Part shown: in pieces, positions 25,332 through 34,476 of the stretch
Position numbering within the stretch: position 1 is the first letter of the stretch
Layout of the letters: each line of letters opens with the position of its first letter
Source: Rhizobium leguminosarum
GTDB taxonomy: Bacteria; Pseudomonadota; Alphaproteobacteria; Rhizobiales; Rhizobiaceae
Direction: 5' to 3'
Length of the DNA stretch: 64,000 bases
Assembly: GCF_001652265.1 (NCBI RefSeq)
Contig: NZ_LWBS01000263.1
Coordinates: 1-64,000, forward strand
The notes under the pieces: model-generated
What the model saw: the letters and a program-made list of their open reading frames with translations, nothing else
The model's database searches: none
Told to the model about the DNA's origin: nothing
Translations under genes and position numbers: made by a program

Positions 25332-26285
25332 GTGTCAAAATTCATTCAAATGCAGTCAATCGGCGGCCCCTCCGTCCTGCAGATCATCGAGAAAGACCTG
25401 CGCGCGCCACGAGCCGGCGAGGTCAGGCTCATTCAGGACGCGATCGGCCTCAACTTTGTCGATACGATGATACGAAAAGGCCAGTATCCGATGGCGTTGC
25501 CGGCGGTCCCCGGTTTCGAAGCAGCCGGGACGATCACCGAGGTCGGATCCGGCGTCGAGGGGCTGTCGGTCGGCGACCGAGTGGCTTACTTCTTTTCGGA
25601 AGGTGCATATGCCACCGAGAGGATCATTCCGACCGCGCCGCTCATCCGCCTGCCCGCCGATATCTCGAACGAGACTGCGGCGACCTTCCTGGCGAAGGGT
25701 GGGACGGCCTGGATGGGGATGCGCGGTCTCCACGATCTCAAATCCGCCGACACGTTGCTGGTACTTGGGGCATCGGGAAGCGTGGGCGCCATCCTGTCTC
25801 GCTGGGCAAAGTCGCTGGGCGCAACCGTGATCGGCGTCGCCGGATCGCCGGACAAGTTTGACAAGGTCGCGGCCGGTGCCACCCATGCCTTCCACGCTGG
25901 CGAGCCGGACATCGCCGCCAAGATCCGTGCGATCGCACCCGACGGTGTCGACGTCGTCTATGATTTGGTCGGCCGGGCGACCTTCCCGCTTGGCGTGTCA
26001 AGCGTCCGGGATGGTGGCGTGATTGCCGCGATTGGAGCCGCGTCGGGTCAGCCAGCGCCGGCCCCCGATCTTGTGCGACGGGGGGTAGATGTCCGCAGCG
26101 GTGGTTCCCCTCAATACGTCCGGGGACCGGCAGTCGAGATCGCAACTTCTCAGCTATGGGATGCGCTGCGCTCAGGCATTTTCAGTGATCTCGAAACCAC
26201 ACACTATCTGTTCGATGAGATAGCCCGAGCGCATGACGACATGGACAACCGCCGCTTGAGCGGTCTGCCGGTCCTGATCGCGTAA
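25332..26285 (+). CDS. quinone oxidoreductase-like MDR protein
   Basis: A 317-residue zinc-free medium-chain dehydrogenase: catalytic-domain signature GFEAAGTITEVGSGV, nucleotide-binding motif LVLGASGSVGAILSRWAK (GASGSVG at 146-152). It would reduce quinones or enones with NADPH. The start is GTG at 25332. A truncated paralogue lies at 21654-22172, pointing to duplication within the cargo cluster. It lies between the F420-reductase-like gene and the SDR gene on the same strand. Confidence 0.9.
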   Translation: MSKFIQMQSIGGPSVLQIIEKDLRAPRAGEVRLIQDAIGLNFVDTMIRKGQYPMALPAVPGFEAAGTITEVGSGVEGLSVGDRVAYFFSEGAYATERIIPTAPLIRLPADISNETAATFLAKGGTAWMGMRGLHDLKSADTLLVLGASGSVGAILSRWAKSLGATVIGVAGSPDKFDKVAAGATHAFHAGEPDIAAKIRAIAPDGVDVVYDLVGRATFPLGVSSVRDGGVIAAIGAASGQPAPAPDLVRRGVDVRSGGSPQYVRGPAVEIATSQLWDALRSGIFSDLETTHYLFDEIARAHDDMDNRRLSGLPVLIA

Positions 26286-26380
26286 CCCGAAAATAATCGT
26301 ACGGCGGCAGGCCGCACGGACGCCCGCCGCAAGGCGGCCGGGCGAAACATTTCCCCTGTCGATAACGAAAGGAATGATCG

Positions 26381-27118
26381 ATGAGTGAATTAGCAGGTAA
26401 ACGTGCGCTTGTGACTGGTGCGTCCCGCGGCATTGGGGCCGCGATCGCGATCGCTCTGGCCGAAAAAGGCGCCGACGTTGCGATCACGTACGAACGCGCC
26501 GCTGATCGGGCAGCGCAAGTTGTCGCAACGATCGAAGGCAAAGGGCGCAAGGCGTTGGCTATCCAGGCTGATAGCAAGGACCCCGAGGCGGTCAAGCGGT
26601 CGGTTGATCAAGCGGCGCAGGCATTGGGCGGCCTCGACATATTGGTGAACAATGCGGCTATCGCGATCTACAAGGATGTGGCGGATTTCACCGTCGCCGA
26701 GATCGACGCCCTTTTTGCTGTCAACGCTCGCTCCCCGATCCTGGCATCGCAAGCCGCGATGCCGTATCTTGGCAAAGGTGGCCGGATCGTCACAATCGGC
26801 TCCGCAGGCGCAGAACGCATTGTCGGACCGTCGACGGTTTATTCAATGACCAAATCGGCACTTCAATCATTTACCCGCGGTCTGGCGCGAGAACTTGGCC
26901 CTCGTGACATCACTGTCAACCTCATTCAGCCGGGATCAACCAACACGGAAATGAACCCGGCCGAGGGCGAGTTCGGAGATTTCCAGCGTGCCTTAATTCC
27001 GCTCGGCCGGTACGGCGAGCCGGAGGATATCGCGGCTGCGGTAGCATTCCTCGCATCTGGTGCGGCCCGACAAATCACGGGAACCATCCTGACCGTTGAT
27101 GGCGGCACGCTGACCTAA
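26381..27118 (+). CDS. short-chain dehydrogenase/reductase
   Basis: A 245-residue classical SDR. Cofactor motif TGASRGIG (12-19), NNAA (90-93) and the catalytic Ser141, Tyr154 and Lys158 (YSMTK) are all present; the C-terminus ITGTILTVDGG is standard. It resembles 3-oxoacyl-ACP-reductase-type SDRs of LysR-linked clusters. AAAGGAATG precedes the ATG at 26381. Last gene of the plus-strand reductase run; a stem-loop follows. Confidence 0.93.
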   Translation: MSELAGKRALVTGASRGIGAAIAIALAEKGADVAITYERAADRAAQVVATIEGKGRKALAIQADSKDPEAVKRSVDQAAQALGGLDILVNNAAIAIYKDVADFTVAEIDALFAVNARSPILASQAAMPYLGKGGRIVTIGSAGAERIVGPSTVYSMTKSALQSFTRGLARELGPRDITVNLIQPGSTNTEMNPAEGEFGDFQRALIPLGRYGEPEDIAAAVAFLASGAARQITGTILTVDGGTLT

Positions 27119-27152
27119 ACACACGCCAGCGGGTCCGTGACTTGTAACATAG

Positions 27153-27200
27153 GAGAGTGGGAGCTAACTACATACTACCACCTACTAGCTCTCCACTCTC
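27153..27200 (+). terminator. long stem-loop after the SDR gene
   Basis: GAGAGTGGGAGCTA (27153-27166) pairs with TAGCTCTCCACTCTC (27186-27200) with one bulged base, 35 bp after the SDR stop. It is a likely end of the 24667-27118 transcript, although no long T-run follows. Confidence 0.5.
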
Positions 27201-27611
27201 ATTCAACTTTGCACCATCATCAAATAGCGTGTTCGAACGGCGTCTAGGTCGCGTGTCTTTTAGGAGCGGACCGGCCCGTCGCGCGGGGCATCGCGCCACA
27301 GCGGCGGTTCTGACCTACGCAAAATAGACACCGCTGGCTCTTCATCGACTGGGTTGTCGGTCGATTTGGGCTTCAACCGTACTGGGATCGTGGACTGGAA
27401 AGCGTCCTCGATGATCATGGATGATGCATGGCTGCCGCCAGCAAAAAGCTCATTCCCGGCTAACATGTCTGCGCCCGCCGACGCTGTGGGCGTCAACGGT
27501 ATCGCCTTCGGTAGCCGCAATCATCAGTGGCGTTTCTTTGTTTCAGCTTTCCTCATATCCTAGCCTCTTCCGGGAATAAATCCTTTCGATGAACTACGTG
27601 ATTACAGACTC
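27201..27611. other. intergenic region with no supported gene
   Basis: About 410 bp before the MFS gene. Small frames on both strands (27260-27520 minus, 27354-27563 plus) overlap each other, lack clear ribosome sites and match nothing recognised; they may be remnants. Confidence 0.35.
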
Positions 27612-29270
27612 ATGACCCAGTTTCGCGACTTCCTGGATGATAAACCCTATGACTTTCCGGAGCATCAGCGGCCTGCTGTCGCCGGTTCGCCCGCAACCCC
27701 CTCGCAAGATCCGGCGACCAGGCTCGCCCACATCCTGGTCGCGGTGCTGGTGGGAACGACGGCGGGCCTCGGCAGCGCGCTGGTGAGCGTCAACACCGCT
27801 CAACTGCAACAGGTTCTGGGCTTGAGTGTCGAACAGGCGGCGTGGCTGACCACCAGCCATGTCATGACCGCCGTTTCGGCCAATCTGCTGCTGATCAAGA
27901 TTCGCCAGCAGTATGGCCTGCGCCGCTTCGCCCTCACTTCGCTAAGCCTCTACGCTGCTCTCGCGCTCGCTCACCTGCTGGTTTCAGACCACGGCACCGC
28001 ATTGTTGCTGCGCGCGGCCAGCGGGTTCGTCTCCGTCGCGCTCATCCCGCTTTGCCTCTTCCATATGATGCAGGCCTTTCCCGAGAGATGGCGTTTGCGA
28101 GGACTGGTGCTTGGCATCGGCGTAACGCAGTGCGCAATTCCCTTGGCACGGCTCCTCTCGCCATCGTTGCTCGCCAACCAGGGCTGGCGGTCGCTTTTCC
28201 TGCTCGAAGCCGGTCTGGCCCTGCTGTCGCTCGCCGCCGTGGGGCTGCTGCGTCTGCCGCCGGCCGAGCGGGCTCGGGTTTTCCGGCCGCTCGACCTGCT
28301 GACCTTCGTGCTGATGGGCGGCGGGCTGGCGTTGGTCGCGGCCATGCTGGGGCTCGGCCGCTGGGAGGGATGGCTCCAGGCGCCGTGGATAATTGTCTCG
28401 CTTATCGTCGCCATCGCCGTGTTGCTGACGGCTGGCGCGATCGAAACCCGTCGCACGACGCCGCTGCTCAATCTGCGTTGGCTTGGGCGCGGCGAGGTCG
28501 CGCGGTTCGCCGTGGCCGTTTTCCTGGCGCGGATCGTTTTGGCCGAACAGGATGTCGCGATGGCTGCGGTGCGGTCGCTTGGAGGCACGACGGGTGAACT
28601 CTTCACGCTTTCGGCGGTCATGTTGACCGCTGCCGCCGCCGGTGTCTTCGCCAGCGCCCTCTCGATGAATGTCGAGAAGCTTGCGCGGCCGATGATGCTG
28701 GCCATCGGGGTCGTGGCGATCGCGGCCTTTGGTGAGAGCACCTCGGCGAATCCGCATGATCTGTGGCGCTTCTATGTATCGCAGGCAGGGATCGCGTTCG
28801 CGGGGACGTTCTTCCTGGGTCCGGCGCTACTGCTCGGCATCACCAGCGCACTCCAGTACGGTAGCAGGGAATTGATCAGTTTCATCGTGCTGTTCGGCGT
28901 CGTCAACGCACTCGGCGCGCTTGCCGGACCTGCGCTGCTGGGAAGCTACATGGACGGGCGCGTGGCAGCTGGCGCCGCTCCGCTCACGGCGCAATCGGAT
29001 ACGCTCCATCTCGTGGCCGCACTGGCGGCGCTCACGACGGCATATTTGGCGGTTATCCTCGCTTTACGCATCCGGCGGAAGATGGCAGAACTGCGGCTTC
29101 AGCGCAGCGCCAACACAATCGATCAACCCGCGGCCGCGGGCCGCCCCCATGGTGCATCGAGTGATGGTGGCTGGCAGCCGCCACGCCTTGGCCGAGGTGT
29201 TACTGCCGCACTGGCCGCGATGGCGATTGGTGGTGCGCTGCTGGTTCTGGCGGCCTGGAGATTGCCCTGA
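27612..29270 (+). CDS. MFS transporter, DHA2-like
   Basis: A 552-residue membrane protein with about 14 hydrophobic segments, as in the DHA2/EmrB drug-efflux branch of the major facilitator superfamily. It starts with a cytoplasmic tail (about 35 residues), then LAHILVAVLVGTTAGLGSAL; QVLGLSVEQAAWLTTSHVM matches the family's first loop. The last hydrophobic segment lies after a long loop near the C-terminus. It probably exports aromatic or hydrophobic compounds and pairs with the neighbouring dehydrogenase genes. Confidence 0.88.
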   Translation: MTQFRDFLDDKPYDFPEHQRPAVAGSPATPSQDPATRLAHILVAVLVGTTAGLGSALVSVNTAQLQQVLGLSVEQAAWLTTSHVMTAVSANLLLIKIRQQYGLRRFALTSLSLYAALALAHLLVSDHGTALLLRAASGFVSVALIPLCLFHMMQAFPERWRLRGLVLGIGVTQCAIPLARLLSPSLLANQGWRSLFLLEAGLALLSLAAVGLLRLPPAERARVFRPLDLLTFVLMGGGLALVAAMLGLGRWEGWLQAPWIIVSLIVAIAVLLTAGAIETRRTTPLLNLRWLGRGEVARFAVAVFLARIVLAEQDVAMAAVRSLGGTTGELFTLSAVMLTAAAAGVFASALSMNVEKLARPMMLAIGVVAIAAFGESTSANPHDLWRFYVSQAGIAFAGTFFLGPALLLGITSALQYGSRELISFIVLFGVVNALGALAGPALLGSYMDGRVAAGAAPLTAQSDTLHLVAALAALTTAYLAVILALRIRRKMAELRLQRSANTIDQPAAAGRPHGASSDGGWQPPRLGRGVTAALAAMAIGGALLVLAAWRLP

Positions 29271-29283
29271 CCCGGCGAACGAC

Positions 29284-30183
29284 TCAGATTTCCCGGTCGA
29301 ACTTCTCGTAGAGGAAATCCACCAATGCCCGCACACGCGCGATACCGGCGCGCGCAGGCGGCATGAAGATCTGCAGGTCACCCCCTTCGTGCGGGAAATC
29401 GGGCAGGACCGCTTCGAGTTCGCCTCGCTCCAAAGGGCCTTCGACCATGAACATTGGAACAAGTACAACCCCCAGACCTGCACGCGCAGCGGCCAAGAGC
29501 ATTTGCCCGTTATCGGTGCAGAACCGGGAGTTCATGCGCACGTGCTCCCAGTCTTCGCGGCCCTGAAAGCGCCAACGGCCAGCATCCAACGCGTAGAGAA
29601 TCGTGTCGTGCGCCGCCAGGTCAGCAGGGGCCGCAGGGCGTCCGCGCGCATCGAGATAGGCCGGGCTGGCTACCACTGCCCAGCGAACCTTGGCGAACTT
29701 GCGGGTGATGAGAATCGAGTCCGGAACGGCGCCGGGCCAGATCGCAAGATCATACGCCTCGGCGACCATGTCCACCTGACGATCGGTAAAGCGAACATCG
29801 AACTGGATAAGCGGATAGAGAAGCGCGAATTCCGCCAGTAGCGGCGCCAGCAGATACTCGCCAAAGGCGGCTGGAACCTGAATTCGCAACTGGCCAGAAA
29901 TCTCGCTGGTCGACTTGCTGACGACCTCCTGCGCCGATTCCAGTTGCGATAGGCCTGCGGCCGCATGCGTATGATATTCGCGACCAATATCGGTCAACCT
30001 CGTGCCCCTCGGCGTGCGGGTCAGCAACTGAGCACCAAGAACGGCCTCGAGCCGACTGACGCGTCGGCTCACGATAGACTTGGCGATGCCAAGGCGCGCG
30101 GCGGCATTTGCAATGCTCCCGGTCTCCACCACTCGGACGAATGCGATCACGTCCAACAAGTCAACGGGTATAGGTTCCGGCAT
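29284..30183 (-). CDS. LysR family transcriptional regulator (divergent from alcohol dehydrogenase)
   Basis: A 299-residue LysR regulator: VVETGSIANAAARLGIAKSIVSRRVSRLE is the helix-turn-helix region; RFTDRQVDMVAEAYDLAIW is in the sensor domain. The ATG at 30183 has GGAG upstream; a GTG four codons earlier is possible. It is convergent with the MFS gene and divergent from the aryl-alcohol dehydrogenase gene 120 bp away, its likely target. Confidence 0.92.
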   Translation of the reverse strand: MPEPIPVDLLDVIAFVRVVETGSIANAAARLGIAKSIVSRRVSRLEAVLGAQLLTRTPRGTRLTDIGREYHTHAAAGLSQLESAQEVVSKSTSEISGQLRIQVPAAFGEYLLAPLLAEFALLYPLIQFDVRFTDRQVDMVAEAYDLAIWPGAVPDSILITRKFAKVRWAVVASPAYLDARGRPAAPADLAAHDTILYALDAGRWRFQGREDWEHVRMNSRFCTDNGQMLLAAARAGLGVVLVPMFMVEGPLERGELEAVLPDFPHEGGDLQIFMPPARAGIARVRALVDFLYEKFDREI

Positions 30184-30303
30184 CAGCAACTCCACGTTTC
30201 TGCCTTGGTGACTACTGCAACACTACAGGATCGGTATTTTCGAGGAAAGGGCAGCGGAAACACCATCCGCCTCCCTTGCAGTCGAACTCCCTGGAGGCCG
30301 CCG

Positions 30304-31482
30304 ATGACAAGTTCGCGAAACTCTGAAGCAACGAATATTCCCGGCAATCCGCGTGGGCAGAGCACGATCACGCGTGCTCGTGCAGCCGTGGTCGAGCGAA
30401 AGGATGCACCCTTCGTGATGCAGGATGTGACACTTGAAACGCCCCGGCCAGACGAGGTGCTCGTCCGCATGGTCGCAACGGGGATCTGCGCGACCGATGC
30501 CCATGTCCGGCAACAGCTGATGCCGACGCCACTACCGGCAATCCTCGGCCACGAGGGCGCGGGCATCGTCGTGCGTACTGGAGTATCGGTCGGCCACATC
30601 AAGCCTGGCGACCATGTCGTACTTTCCTACCACTCGTGTGGACAGTGCAAACCCTGCCTGTCGTCTCACGCCGCATATTGCGAGAAAGTGTGGGAGGCCA
30701 ACTTTGCGGGTGCGAGGTTGGATGGCTCCATCGGTGTCGAGCGGAACGGCGCGGACGACCTGCATGCCCATTTCTTCGGCCAATCCTCTTTTGCGACCTA
30801 TGCGCTTGCGCATCAGCGCAACACCATCAAGGTGCCCAGCGACATTCCGCTGGAGATTCTGGGGCCGCTCGGCTGCGGCTTCCAGACCGGCGCCGGTGCA
30901 ATCCTGAAGGCGATGAAAGTTCCGGTCGGCGCCACTGTCGCCGTCTTCGGCGTCGGCGCGGTCGGTCTGGCCGCGATCATGGCCGCCAAGGTTGCCGACG
31001 CGGCGACGGTCATTGCCATCGACGTGAATGCGGAACGCCTGCAGCTCGCCAGGGAGCTTGGCGCGACCCACGCCGTCAACGCGGTCGCCCAGGCGGATGT
31101 ATCCGCCGCGATCCGGCAGATCGAGCCGAGGGGAGTCGAGTTCGTCCTGGACACCAGCGGGCGCGCCGCCAATCTCGATGCGGGGGTTGGTGCTCTCGCG
31201 CCGATGGGACATTTCGGCTTCGTCGCCTTCAACGCCCATTCGGGCGCGATGGTGGACGCATCGCGTCTGACAGTCGGGCAGACGCTCCAGGGTATCATTC
31301 AAGGCGATGCCGTGTCGGCGCTGATGATCCCCGAACTGATCGGGCTTTACCGCACGGGTCGGTTCCCGTTCGACCGCCTGATCACCTTCTACGACTTCGC
31401 GGAGATCAACCAGGCGTTCGAAGACGTCGCCGCCGGTCGCGTCATCAAGGCGGTCCTCCGGTTCGACGCCACGGACGCATGA
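30304..31482 (+). CDS. zinc-dependent aryl-alcohol dehydrogenase
   Basis: A 392-residue MDR-family enzyme. Catalytic zinc ligands are Cys62 (GICATDAH) and His83/Glu84 (GHEGAG); the structural zinc site is the four-cysteine lobe CGQCKPCLSSHAAYC (Cys112, 115, 118, 126); NAD-binding motif VFGVGAVGLAA. The lobe sequence and DGSIGVERNG region resemble XylB/benzyl-alcohol dehydrogenases. It would oxidise an aromatic or allylic alcohol to the aldehyde used by the aldehyde dehydrogenase downstream. The ATG at 30304 has GGAGG upstream; the open frame begins earlier without conservation. Confidence 0.92.
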   Translation: MTSSRNSEATNIPGNPRGQSTITRARAAVVERKDAPFVMQDVTLETPRPDEVLVRMVATGICATDAHVRQQLMPTPLPAILGHEGAGIVVRTGVSVGHIKPGDHVVLSYHSCGQCKPCLSSHAAYCEKVWEANFAGARLDGSIGVERNGADDLHAHFFGQSSFATYALAHQRNTIKVPSDIPLEILGPLGCGFQTGAGAILKAMKVPVGATVAVFGVGAVGLAAIMAAKVADAATVIAIDVNAERLQLARELGATHAVNAVAQADVSAAIRQIEPRGVEFVLDTSGRAANLDAGVGALAPMGHFGFVAFNAHSGAMVDASRLTVGQTLQGIIQGDAVSALMIPELIGLYRTGRFPFDRLITFYDFAEINQAFEDVAAGRVIKAVLRFDATDA

Positions 31483-31525
31483 GCGTCCCGCGCGACTCTC
31501 AATTTATCAGCAAAGGAAGCAGATC

Positions 31526-32605
31526 ATGTGCAACAACCATCAGAAAGCCATCAATGCCAGCGATACGCCAGCATTCTTCGCGATCGACAATTACGGCTTT
31601 CCCGTGGCGGGTGAGCATCCAGCCGATCCCCCGAACTACTATCCAGCCTATTTCACCAGCGAGCGCTTCCAGAAGCTGGGTTACCATGTGGAGGAGCTGC
31701 GCGGCGGCTTCTACTGGGTCACCAGCGGCGGCTATGATGCGGCGTTCGTGGTGACGGACGATGGCGTGATCGCGATTGATGCCCCGCCCACGATCGGTGA
31801 GAACATGCTCGCAGCGATCGAGGGTGTCACCGACAAACCGGTGACGCATGTCATCTACAGCCACTGGCACACCGATCACATCGGCGCCGCCTCCGTGTTC
31901 GGGCCAAACGTCGAGATCGTCGCTCACGAGATCACCAAGGAACTGCTCGAGCGCTTTCCTGATCCGAACCGTCCGATCCCGACGCTGACCTTCGACAAGG
32001 AACACACGCTGACGGTCGGCGGCGTGACCCTGGAGCTGTCGTACAAGGGCGAGAACCACTGCCCCGGCAACATCTTCATCTACGCGCCGGCGCAGAAGGT
32101 GCTGACCGTCATCGACATCATCAGCCCCGGCAGCGCCACCTTCATGCACTGCGACGCTTCGCAGAACATAACCGGCTGGTATCAGGCCCAGGAACAGCTC
32201 CTCGAGTTCGACTTCGACTTCCTCGTGGCCGGTCACCACATGAAATACGGCACGCCTGAGACGGTCAAGGCGTCGATTGAGTATTTCGCCGACGTCCTTG
32301 ACGGCGCGCAAGCGGCCGTCGACCGGTTCTCGCGGTCGGATGCCCTGATCAGCATCTTGAACGGCGCCGGCTGGGACAAAGTGTTCGTCGGCACCGAGAA
32401 CTGGATCAACTCGATGGCGAACTACGCCACCAAATATGTACTCGAGAAGCGCAGCAGCAACGGCCAACTTTGGTCAGAGCGGCTCGCCGGCGTGACCACA
32501 CAGACCAAGTATCACGCCTACACGGTGCTCGAATCGATCCGTCTTGAACGCCCGCGTCCCAACTATCGCCTGCGCGGCGAAAATGCTCCGCCATTCCTGA
32601 CCTGA
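31526..32605 (+). CDS. MBL-fold metallo-hydrolase
   Basis: A 359-residue metallo-beta-lactamase-fold protein. The dinuclear zinc motif SHWHTDH spans 112-118, with later ligands in KGENHCPGN and VAGHHMKYG. The N-terminal DNYGFPVAGEHPADPPNYYP segment is distinctive of a group found with aromatic catabolic genes. It lies 43 bp after the alcohol dehydrogenase and before the aldehyde dehydrogenase, so it may hydrolyse a lactone or thioester in the same pathway. Substrate unknown. Confidence 0.88.
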   Translation: MCNNHQKAINASDTPAFFAIDNYGFPVAGEHPADPPNYYPAYFTSERFQKLGYHVEELRGGFYWVTSGGYDAAFVVTDDGVIAIDAPPTIGENMLAAIEGVTDKPVTHVIYSHWHTDHIGAASVFGPNVEIVAHEITKELLERFPDPNRPIPTLTFDKEHTLTVGGVTLELSYKGENHCPGNIFIYAPAQKVLTVIDIISPGSATFMHCDASQNITGWYQAQEQLLEFDFDFLVAGHHMKYGTPETVKASIEYFADVLDGAQAAVDRFSRSDALISILNGAGWDKVFVGTENWINSMANYATKYVLEKRSSNGQLWSERLAGVTTQTKYHAYTVLESIRLERPRPNYRLRGENAPPFLT

Positions 32606-32741
32606 TCCCCGGCGCGGTCTGTGCCCGCTGAAGCGAGGTCGCAGCGGACGCAAGCACGAGCAGCAGCTCTCTCTAGCAACACCAGTCCATTCACGGCGGT
32701 GGAGGGACCGTCATGTCATGCAGCTATTTAAGGACTTTCAG

Positions 32742-34232
32742 ATGACGACTTATTCGGCCAAGAACTGGATCAATGGCGCGTTCGTTTCGTCGGCGAGCCT
32801 CAGCATCTCCATCAATCCGGCGACCTACGAACGCATCGGCGATTATCCGGATGATGGCGGCGCGGCTGCAGGGTCCGCCATCGACGCCGCGAGCCGCGCC
32901 TTTCGAGGCACGGCCTGGGCACATGATGCCCAACTGCGAGCCAAAGTGCTTGACCAGATGGCTTTGGCGATCGAACGGAACCGCGATTTACTGATAGACA
33001 TCCTCTCGCTAGAGAATGGAAAGGTTCGGGGCGAAGCCGCATTTGAGGCTGACGGCGCCCCGAGCAAACTGCGCTACTGGGCGGCGATGGCGCGAACCGA
33101 AGCGGGTCGCGCCATGAAACCGCGACCGGGGAGCCTTTCGATCATTCTGCGACAGCCGATGGGCGTAGCGGGAATCATCGTTCCCTGGAACTCTCCGATC
33201 ATTCTGGCGGTCAGATCGTTCGCGCCGGCACTCGCCGCGGGATGCACTGTCGTCATCAAGATGCCAGGGCAGGCCGCCCAGATCGCTAGCGTGCTGGCGG
33301 AGACCCTCGCAGAAGCCTCAGACCTTCCGAACGGCGTCATCAACATTTTCGTTGAAAGCGGATCGGATGGGGCCGCGGTCCTTGTCGAAAGCGCCGACGT
33401 GCCGACGATCAGCTTCACGGGAAGCACGAAGACCGGCGTGGCGATCAGCGCGGTCGGGGCGCGCCGAATGAAACGCTTCGGACTTGAATTGGGGGGAAAG
33501 GCGCCAATGATCGTGTTCGACGACGCCGACATGGAACCCATGCTGCCCGTTCTGGAAAAGGCGCTGACGGTATTCGCCGGCCAGTTCTGCATGACGGGCT
33601 CGCGGCTGCTCGTACAGGAAGCGATCTATGACACCGTTCGCGATCGGCTTGCCGAACGGCTGCGGAACGTGCGGGTCGGGCCCGCCTCTGATCCCAAAAG
33701 CGACATGGGACCGTTAATCGACAAACCCAACGTCGAGCGGGTAGACAAAATTGTCCAGGATGCGGTGCATGCTGGAGCCAAAGCGATTGTCCGCGGCGGA
33801 CCGATCACCGACGGCCCGCTGGCGAATGGGGCGTTCTTTCGCCCGGCCATGCTCGAAGTCGCGGACAACAGCCTTCCGATTGTCCAGCAGGAAACCTTCG
33901 GTCCCGTCCTCACCATCCAGCGGTTCGGCGAAGAGACCGAAGCCATCGCACTCGCCAACGACAGCGATTACGGTTTGTCCGCCAGCGTTTGGACGCGAGA
34001 TCTGGACCGCGCGTTGCGGGCCGCTCAGGCACTGGAGGTGGGCAGCGTCTTCGTGAATGATTGGGCGAAGGTCTACGACAGCACCGAAGAAGGCGGATTC
34101 AAGCTTTCGGGATTGGGTAGGCTGAATGGTGTCGCCGCACTCGACGACTTCGTCGAATACAAACATGTCGCGCTGAAGCCCGGTCGGTCCGAACAGTCGG
34201 TCCCGAACCCGTCGCGCGATGGCCAGCGCTGA
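32742..34232 (+). CDS. NAD(P)-dependent aldehyde dehydrogenase
   Basis: A 496-residue aldehyde dehydrogenase with catalytic Cys283 (GQFCMTGSR), general base Glu249 (GLELGGKAP), Asn150 (VPWNSP) and the cofactor loop FTGSTKTG. The ATG at 32742 follows AAGGAC; an ATG eight codons upstream (32718) has no ribosome site. It would oxidise the aldehyde made by the upstream alcohol dehydrogenase. The profile is that of benzaldehyde, vanillin or betaine-aldehyde-type enzymes; the precise substrate is not clear. Confidence 0.93.
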   Translation: MTTYSAKNWINGAFVSSASLSISINPATYERIGDYPDDGGAAAGSAIDAASRAFRGTAWAHDAQLRAKVLDQMALAIERNRDLLIDILSLENGKVRGEAAFEADGAPSKLRYWAAMARTEAGRAMKPRPGSLSIILRQPMGVAGIIVPWNSPIILAVRSFAPALAAGCTVVIKMPGQAAQIASVLAETLAEASDLPNGVINIFVESGSDGAAVLVESADVPTISFTGSTKTGVAISAVGARRMKRFGLELGGKAPMIVFDDADMEPMLPVLEKALTVFAGQFCMTGSRLLVQEAIYDTVRDRLAERLRNVRVGPASDPKSDMGPLIDKPNVERVDKIVQDAVHAGAKAIVRGGPITDGPLANGAFFRPAMLEVADNSLPIVQQETFGPVLTIQRFGEETEAIALANDSDYGLSASVWTRDLDRALRAAQALEVGSVFVNDWAKVYDSTEEGGFKLSGLGRLNGVAALDDFVEYKHVALKPGRSEQSVPNPSRDGQR

Positions 34233-34476
34233 CACGCCCGCTATCCATTCCGTGCGGGGCCCCAATCCTTGGTTGCGAGGAAGCGCCGAGAGCGATGGCC
34301 AGTGGGTCGTGAAAGGACCCCTCGGAGCCTAGCACTCGACACCAGGCCCGCACGTCGCACCGCTGAGACGTCGATCTCGCAGCTGCTGAATGCCCTGTGA
34401 AAATACGTGCCGGCATTGTCCTCAGGATGCGGCGTGCGCGCGAACTGTTCGAAAGGAGAAGTGCCGCTTGCCAGAT

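Noticed and set aside
27260..27563. Overlapping short frames on both strands
   Set aside because: They are near mirror readings of each other and neither has supporting signals.
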